Source: Proteobacteria bacterium UBA7415
Lineage (GTDB): Bacteria; Pseudomonadota; Gammaproteobacteria; Arenicellales; Arenicellaceae
DNA: 64,000 nucleotides
Direction of reading: 5' to 3'
Assembly (NCBI GenBank): GCA_002470515.1
Contig: DKML01000015.1
Location: 62,001-126,000 of the forward strand
Part shown: positions 18,461 to 28,360 of the stretch, one piece after another
Layout of the letters: each line of letters starts with the position of its first letter
Numbering within the stretch: position 1 is the first letter of the stretch
Translations under genes and position numbers: made by a program
The notes under the pieces: model-generated
What the model was told of the DNA's origin: nothing
Databases searched by the model: none
Seen by the model: only the letters and a program-made list of their open reading frames with translations

Positions 18461-21004
18461 CTAGCCGTCCTGTTGGTTGTCGAAAGACCGTTGCTCAGCG
18501 ATTGTTTCTATTTGTTTGCGCAGTTCAGGGTCCTTGCTAAGCATTTGATTAAAGTCTTTGGTATGCAGGACCAGCAGTTCACTAAAGCCATCAGACACGA
18601 CGCTTGCCATGCGTGGCTTTTGATACAGCAAAGCCATCTCGCCGAAACAATCGCCGCTACCAATAATCACTGTTTGTGTGTCTAGATCAATTCGAATAGC
18701 GCCCGAAGATATAAAATACATGGCATCTGGTGGACCGCCTTTCGAAAAAATAAGTTCACCCGGCAGTGCCAAGCGAGGCTTAAGTAATTTAGCTATATCA
18801 TGTTGCACGCTTTGATCTAGGTTTTGGAAGAAATCCATTTTTGAAACCAATGTCTTAGCATCCAAGCCTAAATCTAAACTCAGTGATTGCTGCAACTCTT
18901 GATAGCGTTCGCTCATATCCTCTTTTAGACTACTAGCCACTTCTTTACTGATGAGCGAGCTCGCTAACATGTCTTTATACTCGCTCTGCTCCAAACGCAT
19001 TGCCGTTTGTTGCAATACGCGTTTCTCCAACGCCTTTGCATACTCAGGGTAACAAGCCCGAAGCGCCTGTAATGCCTGCTCTGTTTCTAGATCGCGTTGC
19101 GCCAATATTGCTTTGAGTTCATCTGTTGTTTTAGCGCCAAGCATATCGGCAAGTTGGGTTTCAACAATATTATTCAACTCATGTAAGACCGTGCACTCCG
19201 CTTCCAACACTTGAAAACGATTCGCTAAGTTTTTGGCCAATAGGCTAGTAATACCGAATGTGCGCTGAAGCCTCATGGCCCACTTTGTGTGCCAATGAAA
19301 ACCGAGTTTACCGCGATATTGATTTAGGTAGGCGTCGAGCCCACCCGATTTGATGCTGTCGCTGATATCCGCCGCATGACCAAACAAACTGCGTGCCGTG
19401 TCAGGCGAAATCTCGGCCTGATCCAGCATCTTTGCATAGGCCTTGTTCTCGTTCATGCACACCATACGCAGGCCAATCAACAACCAATCATCATCGCTTA
19501 ATTTATTATCTGTGACGTTTTTTGCGCTATCCGCAATTAGTTGCTCATAAGGTTTCACCACCTGATTCGTTTGTTCTTCGCCTATGTGCATGGCACGCGC
19601 AGATCCCTGTACTCTGGTACTCACGCTGGCCATAGCCTTAGAAAATGCTCTATCGCGAATTGCCGCGTCGGCCGGACCAAGCTTGGCCAAACCAAAAGCT
19701 CGCATAACGAGTGAGACAGTGGTGGCATTAATGGCTAAGGTGAACAAGACAAAACCCGTTACCATTACGCCTAAAAATTCTTGGATCTGCGGTGAAAAAC
19801 CATCATTTTCCATTACCGCTAGGGCGAGCGCTAATGACACCGCGCCGCGCAAGCCTCCCCAGAACATCACGGCTCGATAACCAGTGCTCACTTGAGCCGA
19901 CCAGCCCAACTTGCTCATCACGGGCACCAACCCAAATATAATGGCAAAGCGTGCAATAAAGCCTGCCAATAGCAATACGCCAAGCCAGACAAATTGTTGG
20001 CTGCTCATGGCCGCCATAATCGAGGGTACTTTTAAGCCGACCAGAATAAAGATAACCGAATTCGCCACAAAGCCAATTTGCTCCCATACTTCTTCTAATC
20101 CATGCCACGTGCTTTGCGTAATAACACTGCGCCCTCGTGAACCCAGCACTAAAGCGGCTGTGACCACGGCCATAACGCCAGATACATGCAGGCTGTGTTC
20201 GGCAATAATAAAAGACAAATAGGCGAGCGAGATGGTCAGTGTTATTTTTGGTAAGTTAGACTCGCCAATATTTACCAGTAAAACGCAGATGATTCTCGCT
20301 GTTACATAGCCAACTAAAATACCGCCAAAAAACACCGTAACAAACGACGCAATACCACTAAACAGAGTAGGGTCAGACTGCCCAAGCATCATGGCCGAGA
20401 TAATAGTGAACGCCACAATTGCCGTGGCATCGTTAAACAGGCTTTCGCCTTCAACCAGAATGGCCAATCGCTGTGGTGCACCCAGATCTTTAAATATGGC
20501 AACTACTGCCACGGGGTCAGTGGCAGAAACAATGGCTCCTAACAACAAGCACGCCAGTATGGGCATATGAGTTACATACGCCATGGTGAAGCCGATCACC
20601 GCAGTTGAAATAAGCAAACCAACAATGGCCAACATAAGAATCGGGGATATATCGTCAAACAGACGACGCACATCAATGGCAAACGCTGACTCAAATACCA
20701 AAGCGGGTAAGAACACAAAAAACACGGCTTCGGAAGTGATCTCTAAAGAGTTTAACGCATGAACAAACTCATGCAAAAAGCCGAGCCCCGGTATCGTTAA
20801 TAGAACCTCTGTGCCCAATCAGATCAATACACCAATCGCCGCCAACATAACGGTGAAGGGGAGCCTAAGCCGAGTTGCCAACGGTACAACCATTACCGCC
20901 AATGCAAGCAGGCCTGTAATTCCCAGCACCATCAGCATGGTCTGGTGTTCTACCGTTTGGGCGACTTGCACTACTTGTTGAGCGGCGGCAGAGGCGTTAT
21001 TCAT
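18461..21004 (-). pseudogene. CPA1-type Na+/H+ antiporter with C-terminal cyclic-nucleotide-binding domain, split by an in-frame TGA
   Basis: Frame and homology run without break from 21004 (MNNASAAAQQ...) to 18461, except for one TGA at 20819-20821 inside the N-terminal membrane region (GVLI-stop-LGTEVLL). The rest is a monovalent cation/proton antiporter: helices with ATDPVAVVAIFKDLG and GESLFNDATAIV, the CPA1 signature, then a long cytoplasmic region and a cNMP-binding domain near the C-terminus (PGELIFSKGGPPDAMYF ... GDCFGEMALLYQ). Total about 847 residues. A restart at the TTG just after the TGA would lose the first helix, and no ribosome site is seen there. So the gene is probably inactivated by one mutation, or this is a base-calling error; the other strand neighbours are intact. 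Confidence 0.8.
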
Positions 21005-21340
21005 TGGTGTCTCATATTAATTTTTAGCGAATATTGAACAGTGCCTGATCTAAGCAGTGCTGACAAGTGAACTCGAAATAATTACTCGAAGAACACCCTT
21101 ATAAACGGCATAAATCACCTGCTAAAATCAATTACCATGCTGGGTTTACGGCGTGTGTCTTGTCGCGAAGCACATTTGGAGTTTTAAGAGGGCTGATATC
21201 GCCACAATTGGGTAGGCTGACTAATTGTGGGAAAAAATAGTTGAGAAATTGCCATACTCGTTAGCTGATAGACCCACTGAGTTAAGAGTCACAATGGGCG
21301 ACATTGGCAAGCAATACTGGCAGACTATATTTATGTCAAA

Positions 21341-21354
21341 TTGATCTGGGTCAA
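21341..21354. promoter_or_regulatory. FNR/Anr-like box upstream of osmC-type gene
   Basis: TTGATCTGGGTCAA matches the FNR consensus TTGAT-N4-ATCAA at nine of ten defined bases. It lies about 98 bases before the ATG of the OsmC-family gene, a good distance for a class II or class I activator site. The rest of 21005-21451 shows no gene; an 8-bp inverted repeat (CCACAATT...AATTGTGG, 21202-21230) is the only other structure. Oxygen-responsive control is inferred from the motif alone. Confidence 0.45.
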
Positions 21355-21451
21355 CATCAGAGTTGTGTAAATGTGAAAGACTTAATATTGGTTGTTAGTC
21401 AGTTCTAACAGCGCCGAGTAGACCTAAGTTATCACTCTAGAGGAGAAAAAA

Positions 21452-21889
21452 ATGGAAAGCCTTCCACATAGCTATAACGTTACAGCAACGGGCAGCAAGC
21501 AGGGAACGATAGATCTCACAAGCCAAGGTTTAACAACTATCGCTTCAGCCGCTCCAGCTCAATTTGGAGGTCCGGGTGACAAATGGTCGCCAGAGACGCT
21601 GCTAGTCGCTGCAGTCGCAGACTGTTTTATCTTGACCTTCAAGGCAATATCTCGCGCCTCGAAGTTGGAATGGGAATCTATCAGTTGTCAGGTCGAAGGA
21701 ACGCTAGATCGAATCAACGACATTACGCAGTTCTCAGAGTTTAAATTGCACGTAGTGCTGGATGTTCCGAGTGGGGTTGACGAGAAAAAGGCCGTGCGAC
21801 TGCTGGAAAAATCTGAACACAGCTGCCTAATAACCAATTCACTTTCGGCAAAAACACATCTTGATATTCAGGTGCGGAGTACGCATTGA
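21452..21889 (+). CDS. OsmC/Ohr-family peroxide reductase-like protein
   Basis: A 145-residue OsmC-family protein. The two redox cysteines are Cys58 (AVADCFILTF) and Cys125 (EHSCLITNSL), both conserved in the family, so it should reduce organic hydroperoxides with a dithiol partner. A strong ribosome site AGAGGAGAAAAAAATG fixes the start. A FNR-like box sits about 100 bases upstream. It stands alone between the antiporter and the divergent small membrane genes. Confidence 0.9.
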   Translation: MESLPHSYNVTATGSKQGTIDLTSQGLTTIASAAPAQFGGPGDKWSPETLLVAAVADCFILTFKAISRASKLEWESISCQVEGTLDRINDITQFSEFKLHVVLDVPSGVDEKKAVRLLEKSEHSCLITNSLSAKTHLDIQVRSTH

Positions 21890-22015
21890 CGCTTCGCGAG
21901 GGGGATTTTTAGGTAACTGGGGGAGTAACTGACGGCAACTGAAACAGCGTTTAGAATCTCTCACTTATAATGTGTGTCTAACTATTACAGCGACACTAAA
22001 TGCTACTAGCTACAA

Positions 22016-22556
22016 CTATACTGTTAGGGCGAGCACAGCAAGCGAATAGATTGTGAATAAAATGGCCCAGGTCTTAAACCGAGCAGGAAAGGAAATGACT
22101 AGAACCATTAACATAATACCCACCGATGGAACTGCAATCGAAGGAATGATTGCATTGCCATACATAGATATATTTACGTACGGCCCTACGAGAAAGTAAA
22201 GCAACATCGATGCGGCAGATAAGCGGCCTAGACCCTTGCTCTGTTCCAACATATCGATCTTACTTTCCTCTGGTGCAGGTAACGCCATTTCCGCAGCTCC
22301 ATAGAGAAAGATAGAGCCTATTATAAGTACGATAAAGTCCAAGAATGCCCACACGTCAACGTCGCGTAATCCCCAGCCCACCCACCACAGTTGCAATATG
22401 TAAAATAAGAACACAGAGTGCCCAGATTGCCGACGACCAGTGAAATTCGACGCGCTCATGAGCGCGGGTAAGCATGGCAATAGTATGCAGTAGACGCGTG
22501 ATAGCCAAACCCAGAATGATAGAGACGGCAATAAAGATGTATTCGTGTTGTGTCAA
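22016..22556 (-). pseudogene. Small membrane protein gene with a one-base frameshift
   Basis: The N-terminus (MTQHEYIFIAVSIILGLA..., from 22556) reads to LCVLILHI; the natural continuation LQLWWVGWGLRDVDVWAF lies in another frame and runs to 22016. Removing one base near 22399-22402 (CATATTG to CATTTG on the minus strand) restores a single protein of about 180 residues with five or so membrane helices, with the WW and FLDFIVL pattern of a common bacterial membrane family of unknown function. So the gene has gained one base or this is a sequencing error. The same kind of single-base defect occurs at two other genes in this window. Confidence 0.68.
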
Positions 22557-22619
22557 TTTGGATTGTTGGGTTGGGTTGAATTGTCGTTGATTTGTATGTC
22601 CTTGCGCGACGCAGAATAG

Positions 22620-23015
22620 CTACGCCTTCTTGGTTTGTCCAATATTCCTGAGAGCGACAGCGGCAATAATTGCAGTCGCTACTTCATACATTATCGCGCC
22701 GTAGGTATAAGCGGTAACTGGGTCAATTGAAACCAGTAGAGAGATGAGTCGGGCCAGCGCTAGGGAACCGATGGCCAATACTAACAGCATGAGGCCAGCT
22801 TGATAGTACTCAGAACGCAAAGCAGCCAGTGTACAGAATAGACCGAGCCCGGTTTGTAGCCCTCCGTACATTGCGCCGACCTCTGCGAAAGCATCGCCAG
22901 TACTGATCTCGAGACCCGCAAATCCCACCGGTATGTTCGGTGAGACAAGCCCGACAAGTCCATAACCTACCAACACTAGCGCTGAGGTCCAAAGAATAAA
23001 TTTGCCTATCATCAT
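22620..23015 (-). CDS. DUF4345-family membrane protein
   Basis: A 131-residue protein with four membrane helices. The segment GAMYGGLQTGLGLF between helix 2 and 3 and the closing YEVATAIIAAVALRN helix are the DUF4345 pattern. A ribosome site (GAGGAAGTAAATG) supports the start. It lies between the broken membrane gene and the serine hydrolase, all on the minus strand, 28 bases after the hydrolase stop. Function unknown. Confidence 0.8.
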   Translation of the reverse strand: MMIGKFILWTSALVLVGYGLVGLVSPNIPVGFAGLEISTGDAFAEVGAMYGGLQTGLGLFCTLAALRSEYYQAGLMLLVLAIGSLALARLISLLVSIDPVTAYTYGAIMYEVATAIIAAVALRNIGQTKKA

Positions 23016-23043
23016 TTACTTCCTCTACAGGTTTGTTCGATTT

Positions 23044-24360
23044 TTATTTCAGTTTTTGAGCTATCTGTTTAGCTATTATCTGCGCGGCAAATAATTTGGA
23101 TTGGAATTGTGGGTTACGCGAAGCACTCGCCACAGGCTGGCTGGAGAAGTAAGCAATGACCACGTTAGCACTGCGGTTTATATAAATCACCTGGCCATGA
23201 ACCCCGACAGCCGCGTACTCGCCTTGCTCGTCATCAATAATCCACCACATGTTTTTGTACGCAGTCCATGAGTTGTCCTGGTACTTGCTATTGCTTTTCA
23301 TTTTCTGTTTGTCTTTAGCCGTAATTCGCAGACTTTCATCGACCCAATCTGCGGGGATAACTTGCTCATCGTTTACTTTGCCCCGATTAAGAATCATCTG
23401 CCCGAACAAAGCTGCATCGCGAAGCGATGTGGTCATTCCGCCCGTTGCTACTGGGATGTAGGCACGGTCAACTGCAATTAACGCGTCGTGTTCTGCACCC
23501 AATTTTGACCAGATGTTTTGCTGAATAAAATCCTGAATAGGCATGCCGGATACGCGCGCCACTAGCCAGCCGATCACATCGGCGTTGGCGGAGTTGTAGT
23601 CAAACACATCACCAGGTTGCAGCGCTTTATCTTCACCCACAAATTTTTCGAGGAAATCATAAACCCCGTAAATCTCGGTGGTTTCAGGCAAAGCATCTCG
23701 CCCTCCCGGAACGTAAGCCATGTTCAAAGCTGGTCCATAGTATTTGAAAAAGTCAGAGTCTTCATCTGTGTAGTTCTCTTTAAAGTCGATAGCACTGCTG
23801 TGGTTAAGAACATTTTGAATTGTTGCACGCTCAAAGCCGCTGCCTTTTAACTCGGGTATATACTTGGCGGGTGAGTCTGATAATTTGATATCGCCATTCT
23901 CAACCAATATACCTAGGGCGGTGCTCACAAGAGACTTAGTGGCCGAAAACCATATGTGATGGTCGTGGCGGTTCATGTCGCCATAGTAACGCTCAAATAA
24001 CACTTTGTTATCTTGCAATACTACAAAGCCATCCGTATCGGTAGTGGCTAGTATGTCTTCCACAGTGCTGGGTTTACCAAATCCATCGATCAGTTTCAGT
24101 TTGCCAAATTCAGCATTATTTTTTTGCTCCAGTTCAGTGACGCGTCCCTCTCTGGGAATCGTTAGTACGTTGTAGGGCGCGCTAATGTTATGAAAAGCCC
24201 ATTTATTAAAAGGGGGAAGGCGATAATTTTTGAACGTAACCTGATTGTCTATACTGGGTTTCGTGCCCTGCATGATCAAGCGTTGGTTTGAATTCTCGGC
24301 CGTGAGTGAGGTTGCGAAGCAGAGTAGGCCAAGAGCAACTATCGTAAATACATCTTTCAT
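23044..24360 (-). CDS. Secreted serine hydrolase of the class C beta-lactamase family
   Basis: Sec signal peptide (about residues 1-21) and a penicillin-binding-fold hydrolase domain. The SxxK motif is Ser139-Ala-Thr-Lys142 (WFSATKSL), the second motif Tyr-x-Asn is DYNSAN further on, and GVHGQ stands for the HxG/KTG motif. Length 438 is larger than true AmpC because of an extended N-terminal arm (residues 22-105). Such proteins are more often esterases or peptidases than drug-resistance enzymes. It precedes the DUF4345 gene on the same strand. Confidence 0.88.
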   Translation of the reverse strand: MKDVFTIVALGLLCFATSLTAENSNQRLIMQGTKPSIDNQVTFKNYRLPPFNKWAFHNISAPYNVLTIPREGRVTELEQKNNAEFGKLKLIDGFGKPSTVEDILATTDTDGFVVLQDNKVLFERYYGDMNRHDHHIWFSATKSLVSTALGILVENGDIKLSDSPAKYIPELKGSGFERATIQNVLNHSSAIDFKENYTDEDSDFFKYYGPALNMAYVPGGRDALPETTEIYGVYDFLEKFVGEDKALQPGDVFDYNSANADVIGWLVARVSGMPIQDFIQQNIWSKLGAEHDALIAVDRAYIPVATGGMTTSLRDAALFGQMILNRGKVNDEQVIPADWVDESLRITAKDKQKMKSNSKYQDNSWTAYKNMWWIIDDEQGEYAAVGVHGQVIYINRSANVVIAYFSSQPVASASRNPQFQSKLFAAQIIAKQIAQKLK

Positions 24361-24465
24361 ATCATTATCTCAATTAAAGGGTGTAAGCCAGCAAAGATAC
24401 CAAACGTATCAGAGTGTTTTGCCCAATTGGGTAATGACTAAGAATACAGTGTTTTCTCTTGCCAT

Positions 24466-24492
24466 AAAAATTAAGGGGTTAGAACCCCTTAA
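24466..24492 (-). terminator. Intrinsic terminator downstream of the class II glutaminase gene
   Basis: On the minus strand a 10-bp perfect stem (TTAAGGGGTT / AACCCCTTAA on the plus strand, 24471-24480 with 24483-24492) closes a two-base loop and is followed by five T (A run at 24466-24470 on plus). It lies 25 bases past the stop of the gene at 24517, so it separates that gene from the serine hydrolase. Confidence 0.85.
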
Positions 24493-24516
24493 TTAAAGGC
24501 GGCCCCTTAAGGCTTT

Positions 24517-25329
24517 TTACTTTGGCTGTTTGGCGATAATGCTTCCGCCAGATAGGACAATAATTTCGCCTTCCTCTAAAGGCTCCCATGCTTCGTCTGT
24601 TAATGGCACACTTGCAACGAGGCTAACCAGCTGACTGTCGCCGTCAATCGAAAGGCCTTTTGCGGAAAAACTCTTTTGTAACCGACCGCACTGGCGCTTT
24701 AGTACCACTAGACCAGGCGCTTCAATCTTTTTGGATTCTCTGTTGGTGCGGCGGTCGCCATGAGCAAAAAGAACATCGCCGTCTGAATATAAAAAATTTG
24801 CTGGGCCAAAACATCTGAGCTCGCTTGCGAATTGCGCAACCGTGGCTAATCTAGCCTCTAAAGGTGGAACCTTGCCGGTTTCAATCCAAAGTGCGCTCAT
24901 ACGCTCGAGCAGCTCACAAAATGCGCGCTCTGAATCGGTTTCGCCAAGCGCTTGAAACCGGCGCGGCTGGAAGAAGGGCGAGTCAAAAATACCTGCCAGG
25001 TGGCCGTTATGCGCAAACACATGTGCGTATCCCCCCAACTCACGTACAAAGGGCTGTGTATTAGAATAAGTTCGAGCGCCGGTGGTTGCTTTGCGAATAT
25101 GCGCAATGACCAGACGACTCGTTAGGGAGTGATCTTGGATAAAGCGAACCCAATCGCTTTTTGCGGCCGCTTCAGCTTCTTTGACGAGGCGAGCGTCTCG
25201 GCCTGCATAGTACGCGACGCCCCAACCGTCAATGTGCGGTCCCGACCCACCTCCATGTTCTGCAAAGGCATGCAGCGAAAAATTTAGCGTCGCGACCTCA
25301 TTGCTAGACATTCCAAGTAGTTCACACAT
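24517..25329 (-). CDS. Class II glutamine amidotransferase (YafJ-like)
   Basis: An Ntn-fold glutaminase of 270 residues. The start MCELLG places the nucleophile Cys at position 2 after Met removal; FAEHGGG, DGWGVAYY and AHIRKATTGARTYSNTQPF supply the glutamine-binding residues, and FAHNGHL completes the site. It is a stand-alone YafJ-type protein, not linked to a synthase domain, so which amino-group acceptor it serves is unknown. Ribosome site GAGG 11 bases before the ATG. A terminator ends its transcript. Confidence 0.9.
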   Translation of the reverse strand: MCELLGMSSNEVATLNFSLHAFAEHGGGSGPHIDGWGVAYYAGRDARLVKEAEAAAKSDWVRFIQDHSLTSRLVIAHIRKATTGARTYSNTQPFVRELGGYAHVFAHNGHLAGIFDSPFFQPRRFQALGETDSERAFCELLERMSALWIETGKVPPLEARLATVAQFASELRCFGPANFLYSDGDVLFAHGDRRTNRESKKIEAPGLVVLKRQCGRLQKSFSAKGLSIDGDSQLVSLVASVPLTDEAWEPLEEGEIIVLSGGSIIAKQPK

Positions 25330-25504
25330 GCGCGGTAACCTCGTTTAAAGCGGTGTTGGCCCGTATAAAGCAGTAAATAGTTCTGCGCCTTTTTAACTGC
25401 TTGCCTTCATTACAAATTTTACTTATGTCAGTTTACACTTAATTCAATGAGCTGAATAAAGACGGTCGTAGAGCACGATTAATTGAACCTTCGCAAAACA
25501 ATTA

Positions 25505-25891
25505 TCAGAGCTTTTCTACAACAGCCTTTAGCTTGGCCTGAACCTGATTTGCAATATCGCCAAGTGAAGCATTTTCGACCGACTTCATCGACTCTGCTGG
25601 GTTCACTGCAGACACTTCAACCAAGCCTGGTTTAAGCTCCTGTACGATCACATTACAGGGCAGCATGGTACCGATTTTATCTTCTGCCTGAAGAGCTTGA
25701 TGCGCCAACACTGGATTGCACGCTCCCAGAATACGATAGGCTCGAAAATCCACATCGATTTTGGCCTTGAGCGTTTTCTGAATGTCGATATCGGTAAGAA
25801 TTCCAAAGCCCTCTTCTTTGAGGATATCGGTTACCCTGGCGATTGCTTCGTTCATAGACATGTTTAGTTTTTTACTAAAGTGATAAGTCAT
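25505..25891 (-). CDS. DUF302-family protein
   Basis: A 128-residue DUF302 protein, likely cytoplasmic. The order of GFGILTDIDIQKTLKAKI, YRILGACNPVLAHQAL (with Cys58) and GTMLPCNVIV (Cys78) is the family pattern. Ribosome site AGGA eight bases before the ATG. Members are small alpha-beta dimers often near sulfur or stress genes; function unknown. A perfect FNR box lies 220 bases upstream and may serve this gene or the divergent monooxygenase. Confidence 0.88.
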   Translation of the reverse strand: MTYHFSKKLNMSMNEAIARVTDILKEEGFGILTDIDIQKTLKAKIDVDFRAYRILGACNPVLAHQALQAEDKIGTMLPCNVIVQELKPGLVEVSAVNPAESMKSVENASLGDIANQVQAKLKAVVEKL

Positions 25892-26110
25892 TTTGCTGTC
25901 CTATGGTTTAGATATGTAGAGCGTGCTCACCGATCATCTTTAACCGGCGAGTAATTAATTATGACTAGCAGCGCCTAAGAAACCAGTGGCATTGATAAAG
26001 GCTGATAACCTTTTAGAGTGATACGGCTGTATGGGCATGCGTTGAGCGAGCCGTGTGCTCAAATGTTTGTCTTTCACATAATCAGAGTATAGAAAGTTGA
26101 CGCGCACCCC

Positions 26111-26124
26111 TTGATCCACATCAA
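26111..26124. promoter_or_regulatory. Perfect FNR/Anr box between divergent DUF302 and monooxygenase genes
   Basis: TTGATCCACATCAA fits TTGAT-N4-ATCAA at all ten defined bases. It lies in a 527-base region (25892-26418) between divergent genes: 220 bases before the DUF302 start and 295 before the monooxygenase start. No gene or other clear structure is visible in that region. An oxygen-responsive regulator binding here is inferred. Confidence 0.55.
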
Positions 26125-26418
26125 AATCGAAAACGAAAATAGTAGAAAATATTTGAGATGACTTGCGCGATATGGAGTCAGAAGTAGGAACAAAATTAGT
26201 AGAAGCAAAGCTAACAGTAAACTAACGGAGCAAAGACTTTTAGTACTTTACTTGTCATTGCTTCTGCTTGTAACTAAACCTCATCAATCTCAAGGTAGCA
26301 GCCTTATGACCAATGAGGTTGCCATAGTTTCTCGCTCAATTGTCCTCTTCTCTTAAGTGTTCCTTAAGCTTCTGCGACTAAGCTTCTCGATACTTACTTA
26401 GTATGTCTCGCGAATGGA

Positions 26419-27936
26419 ATGGGCAAGAAAATCATTAATCAAAAAAATAATCTGCATTTTGAAAGCATAATTATCGGCACTGGTTTTTCAGGTTTGTTGG
26501 CGGCGATTCGTTTACAGAAAAAACGTTGTAGCGACTTTGTTATGTTGGAAAGAAGCCCAGAGCTCGGTGGAACTTGGCAGATCAACTCGTACCCGGGTGC
26601 CGAGGTTGATATTCCAACCAGCCTTTATTCCATCTCTTTTGTGGCCTACCCGTTTAAGAAAACCTTTTCCCCGCAAAGCGAATTGCTCGCATACACAAAC
26701 CATATCATTGACAAGTTTGGTCTGAGAAAGCAGGCAAAGACAAATCAGGTGGTCAACAAGCTTACTTATGATGAAAGCGATTGTTTGTGGAATGTAGAGA
26801 CTGATTCGGGCGAGCGATACACTGCCCGTTTTATTATTGATACCAGCGGTGTGCTGGCTAATCCGCATATTCCCAATATAAAGGGTAAAGAGACTTTCGA
26901 TGGACCGATATTCCATGCTGGACACTGGGATCACAGTGTCGCATATGAAGGCAAACGTGTCGGCGTAATCGGGTCCGGATGTTCAGCGGCGCAGATTGTT
27001 CCCGCTATAGCCGATAAAGTTGCTAGGTTGACCCTGTTCATGGGCAAGGCACAGTGGATTCTTCCTCGCTCAGACCGGCATTACGGCGCTATAGAAAGTT
27101 TTGTTCGAACGCTGCCGGGCATTCGCCACCTGATTCGTTTAAGCGTTTTTATTTATTATGATATTCGGTTTCTTGCATTCCGCCGCTACCCAGGGACCGT
27201 AACCATTAGCCGAATCATGAAGAGCTCTTATAGGAGCAGACTGAAAAAGCATCTGGAAAAATACATCCAAGACGATACTTTGCGTCAGCATATGATGCCC
27301 GATTACGAATTGGGCTGTAGGCGGGTTATACCGTCAAACAACTACCTTCCCGCGTTGTCTCGTGACAACGTGGATGTGGATATCAGTGGAATTGAATGTA
27401 TTACGCCCCAGGGTATTAAAACAAAGGACGGTAAGGAGATACCTCTGGACGTCATCGTGTACGCCACGGGATATTTTGCCTATTCGAATATGAAAAAGGC
27501 ATTAACGTTTCAAGTCTATGGCCTGGGCGGTCGGAACCTCAACAGCGAATGGGAAAAAGAGGCCGTCTCCTATAAAGGCATTACCGTTTCTGGCTACCCA
27601 AATTACTTTAAAGTTAACGGCCCGAACACCGGCACCGGTCATAGCTCCCAAATGTCGTATATGCAAGTGGCGACCGATTATATCGTTCAAGCCATCAGTG
27701 CTGTAAAACGGGATAAAAGCATAAAAGCCATCAATCCCAAACAGAATCTTCAGGATGCATATGTTGCTAAAATGAGAGAAAAAATGAAAAAGACTGTATG
27801 GCAAAACGCTACTTGCACCGCCTTTTATAGAAAGAATATGACTGAAGAAGTCACCAGTCTCTCCCCTGAGCCAGTAACTGGATTTATTTTTTCACGCAAA
27901 TGGTTTAACTTGAATGATTTTCATTTATTAGAGTGA
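26419..27936 (+). CDS. Flavin monooxygenase of Baeyer-Villiger type
   Basis: A 505-residue FAD/NADPH monooxygenase. The FAD Rossmann motif is GTGFSG (residues 20-25), the NADPH motif GSGCSA (185-190), and between them the Baeyer-Villiger fingerprint FDGPIFHAGHWD (160-171; FxGxxxHxxxW/D). These enzymes insert oxygen next to a ketone to give esters or lactones in the cytoplasm; many genome members act on small aliphatic or cyclic ketones. Start ATG at 26419 has a weak ribosome site. The gene stands alone, so substrate cannot be told. Confidence 0.92.
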   Translation: MGKKIINQKNNLHFESIIIGTGFSGLLAAIRLQKKRCSDFVMLERSPELGGTWQINSYPGAEVDIPTSLYSISFVAYPFKKTFSPQSELLAYTNHIIDKFGLRKQAKTNQVVNKLTYDESDCLWNVETDSGERYTARFIIDTSGVLANPHIPNIKGKETFDGPIFHAGHWDHSVAYEGKRVGVIGSGCSAAQIVPAIADKVARLTLFMGKAQWILPRSDRHYGAIESFVRTLPGIRHLIRLSVFIYYDIRFLAFRRYPGTVTISRIMKSSYRSRLKKHLEKYIQDDTLRQHMMPDYELGCRRVIPSNNYLPALSRDNVDVDISGIECITPQGIKTKDGKEIPLDVIVYATGYFAYSNMKKALTFQVYGLGGRNLNSEWEKEAVSYKGITVSGYPNYFKVNGPNTGTGHSSQMSYMQVATDYIVQAISAVKRDKSIKAINPKQNLQDAYVAKMREKMKKTVWQNATCTAFYRKNMTEEVTSLSPEPVTGFIFSRKWFNLNDFHLLE

Positions 27937-28360
27937 CTGGCCATACCAGAACACCGTTAAGGCATAGCGATTAAAGGGATCTCAGCTTGCGATAGTTCCT
28001 CAAACAAACGTTGATAATTTATGTTTTCAATTTATCATCATTAATAATTAATATTAAATTTGTAGAGCAATCACTAATGTCCTTTCAATTGACGGCTAGC
28101 GACCCTAAAAGGTATTCGCTGGCAATGATGTTGTTGGTCTTAACGGCAGTCCAAACACAAGTACAAAGGACAGTCGTTATAGGAGAGAGGTAAGATCTGG
28201 GCTGTGACGAGCTTTAATCTGTGGTTTAGAGTGTCTGTCTGATTGAAGTCGTTACACAAACACACCAAAGTTTGGGCAAATTGTTTAATTACTCAATTGA
28301 TGGGCGAGCGAACTACTCACCATTGCATTTGGTGAGGAGGCAGCTCTTTGAATTGCGTGT
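27937..28360. other. Non-coding stretch beside the RAYT transposase
   Basis: An AT-rich stretch (28005-28075) followed by sequence with no convincing gene. Near its right end an inverted repeat GTTTAT-CCGA-ATAAAC (28359-28374) overlaps the stop codon of the transposase, which is the type of small palindrome such transposases act on; this link is inference. A partly open frame near 28011 lacks codon structure and I do not call it. Confidence 0.4.

Noticed and set aside
20819..20821. TGA in the antiporter as a selenocysteine codon
   Set aside because: No SECIS-like hairpin visible and antiporters of this type do not use selenocysteine.
21202..21230. Inverted repeat CCACAATT...AATTGTGG as a terminator
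   Set aside because: Loop of 13 bases, no T run and wrong place relative to stop codons.
28011..28193. Open frame in the AT-rich gap as a gene
   Set aside because: No ribosome site, no recognisable domain and AT-rich codons typical of non-coding DNA.
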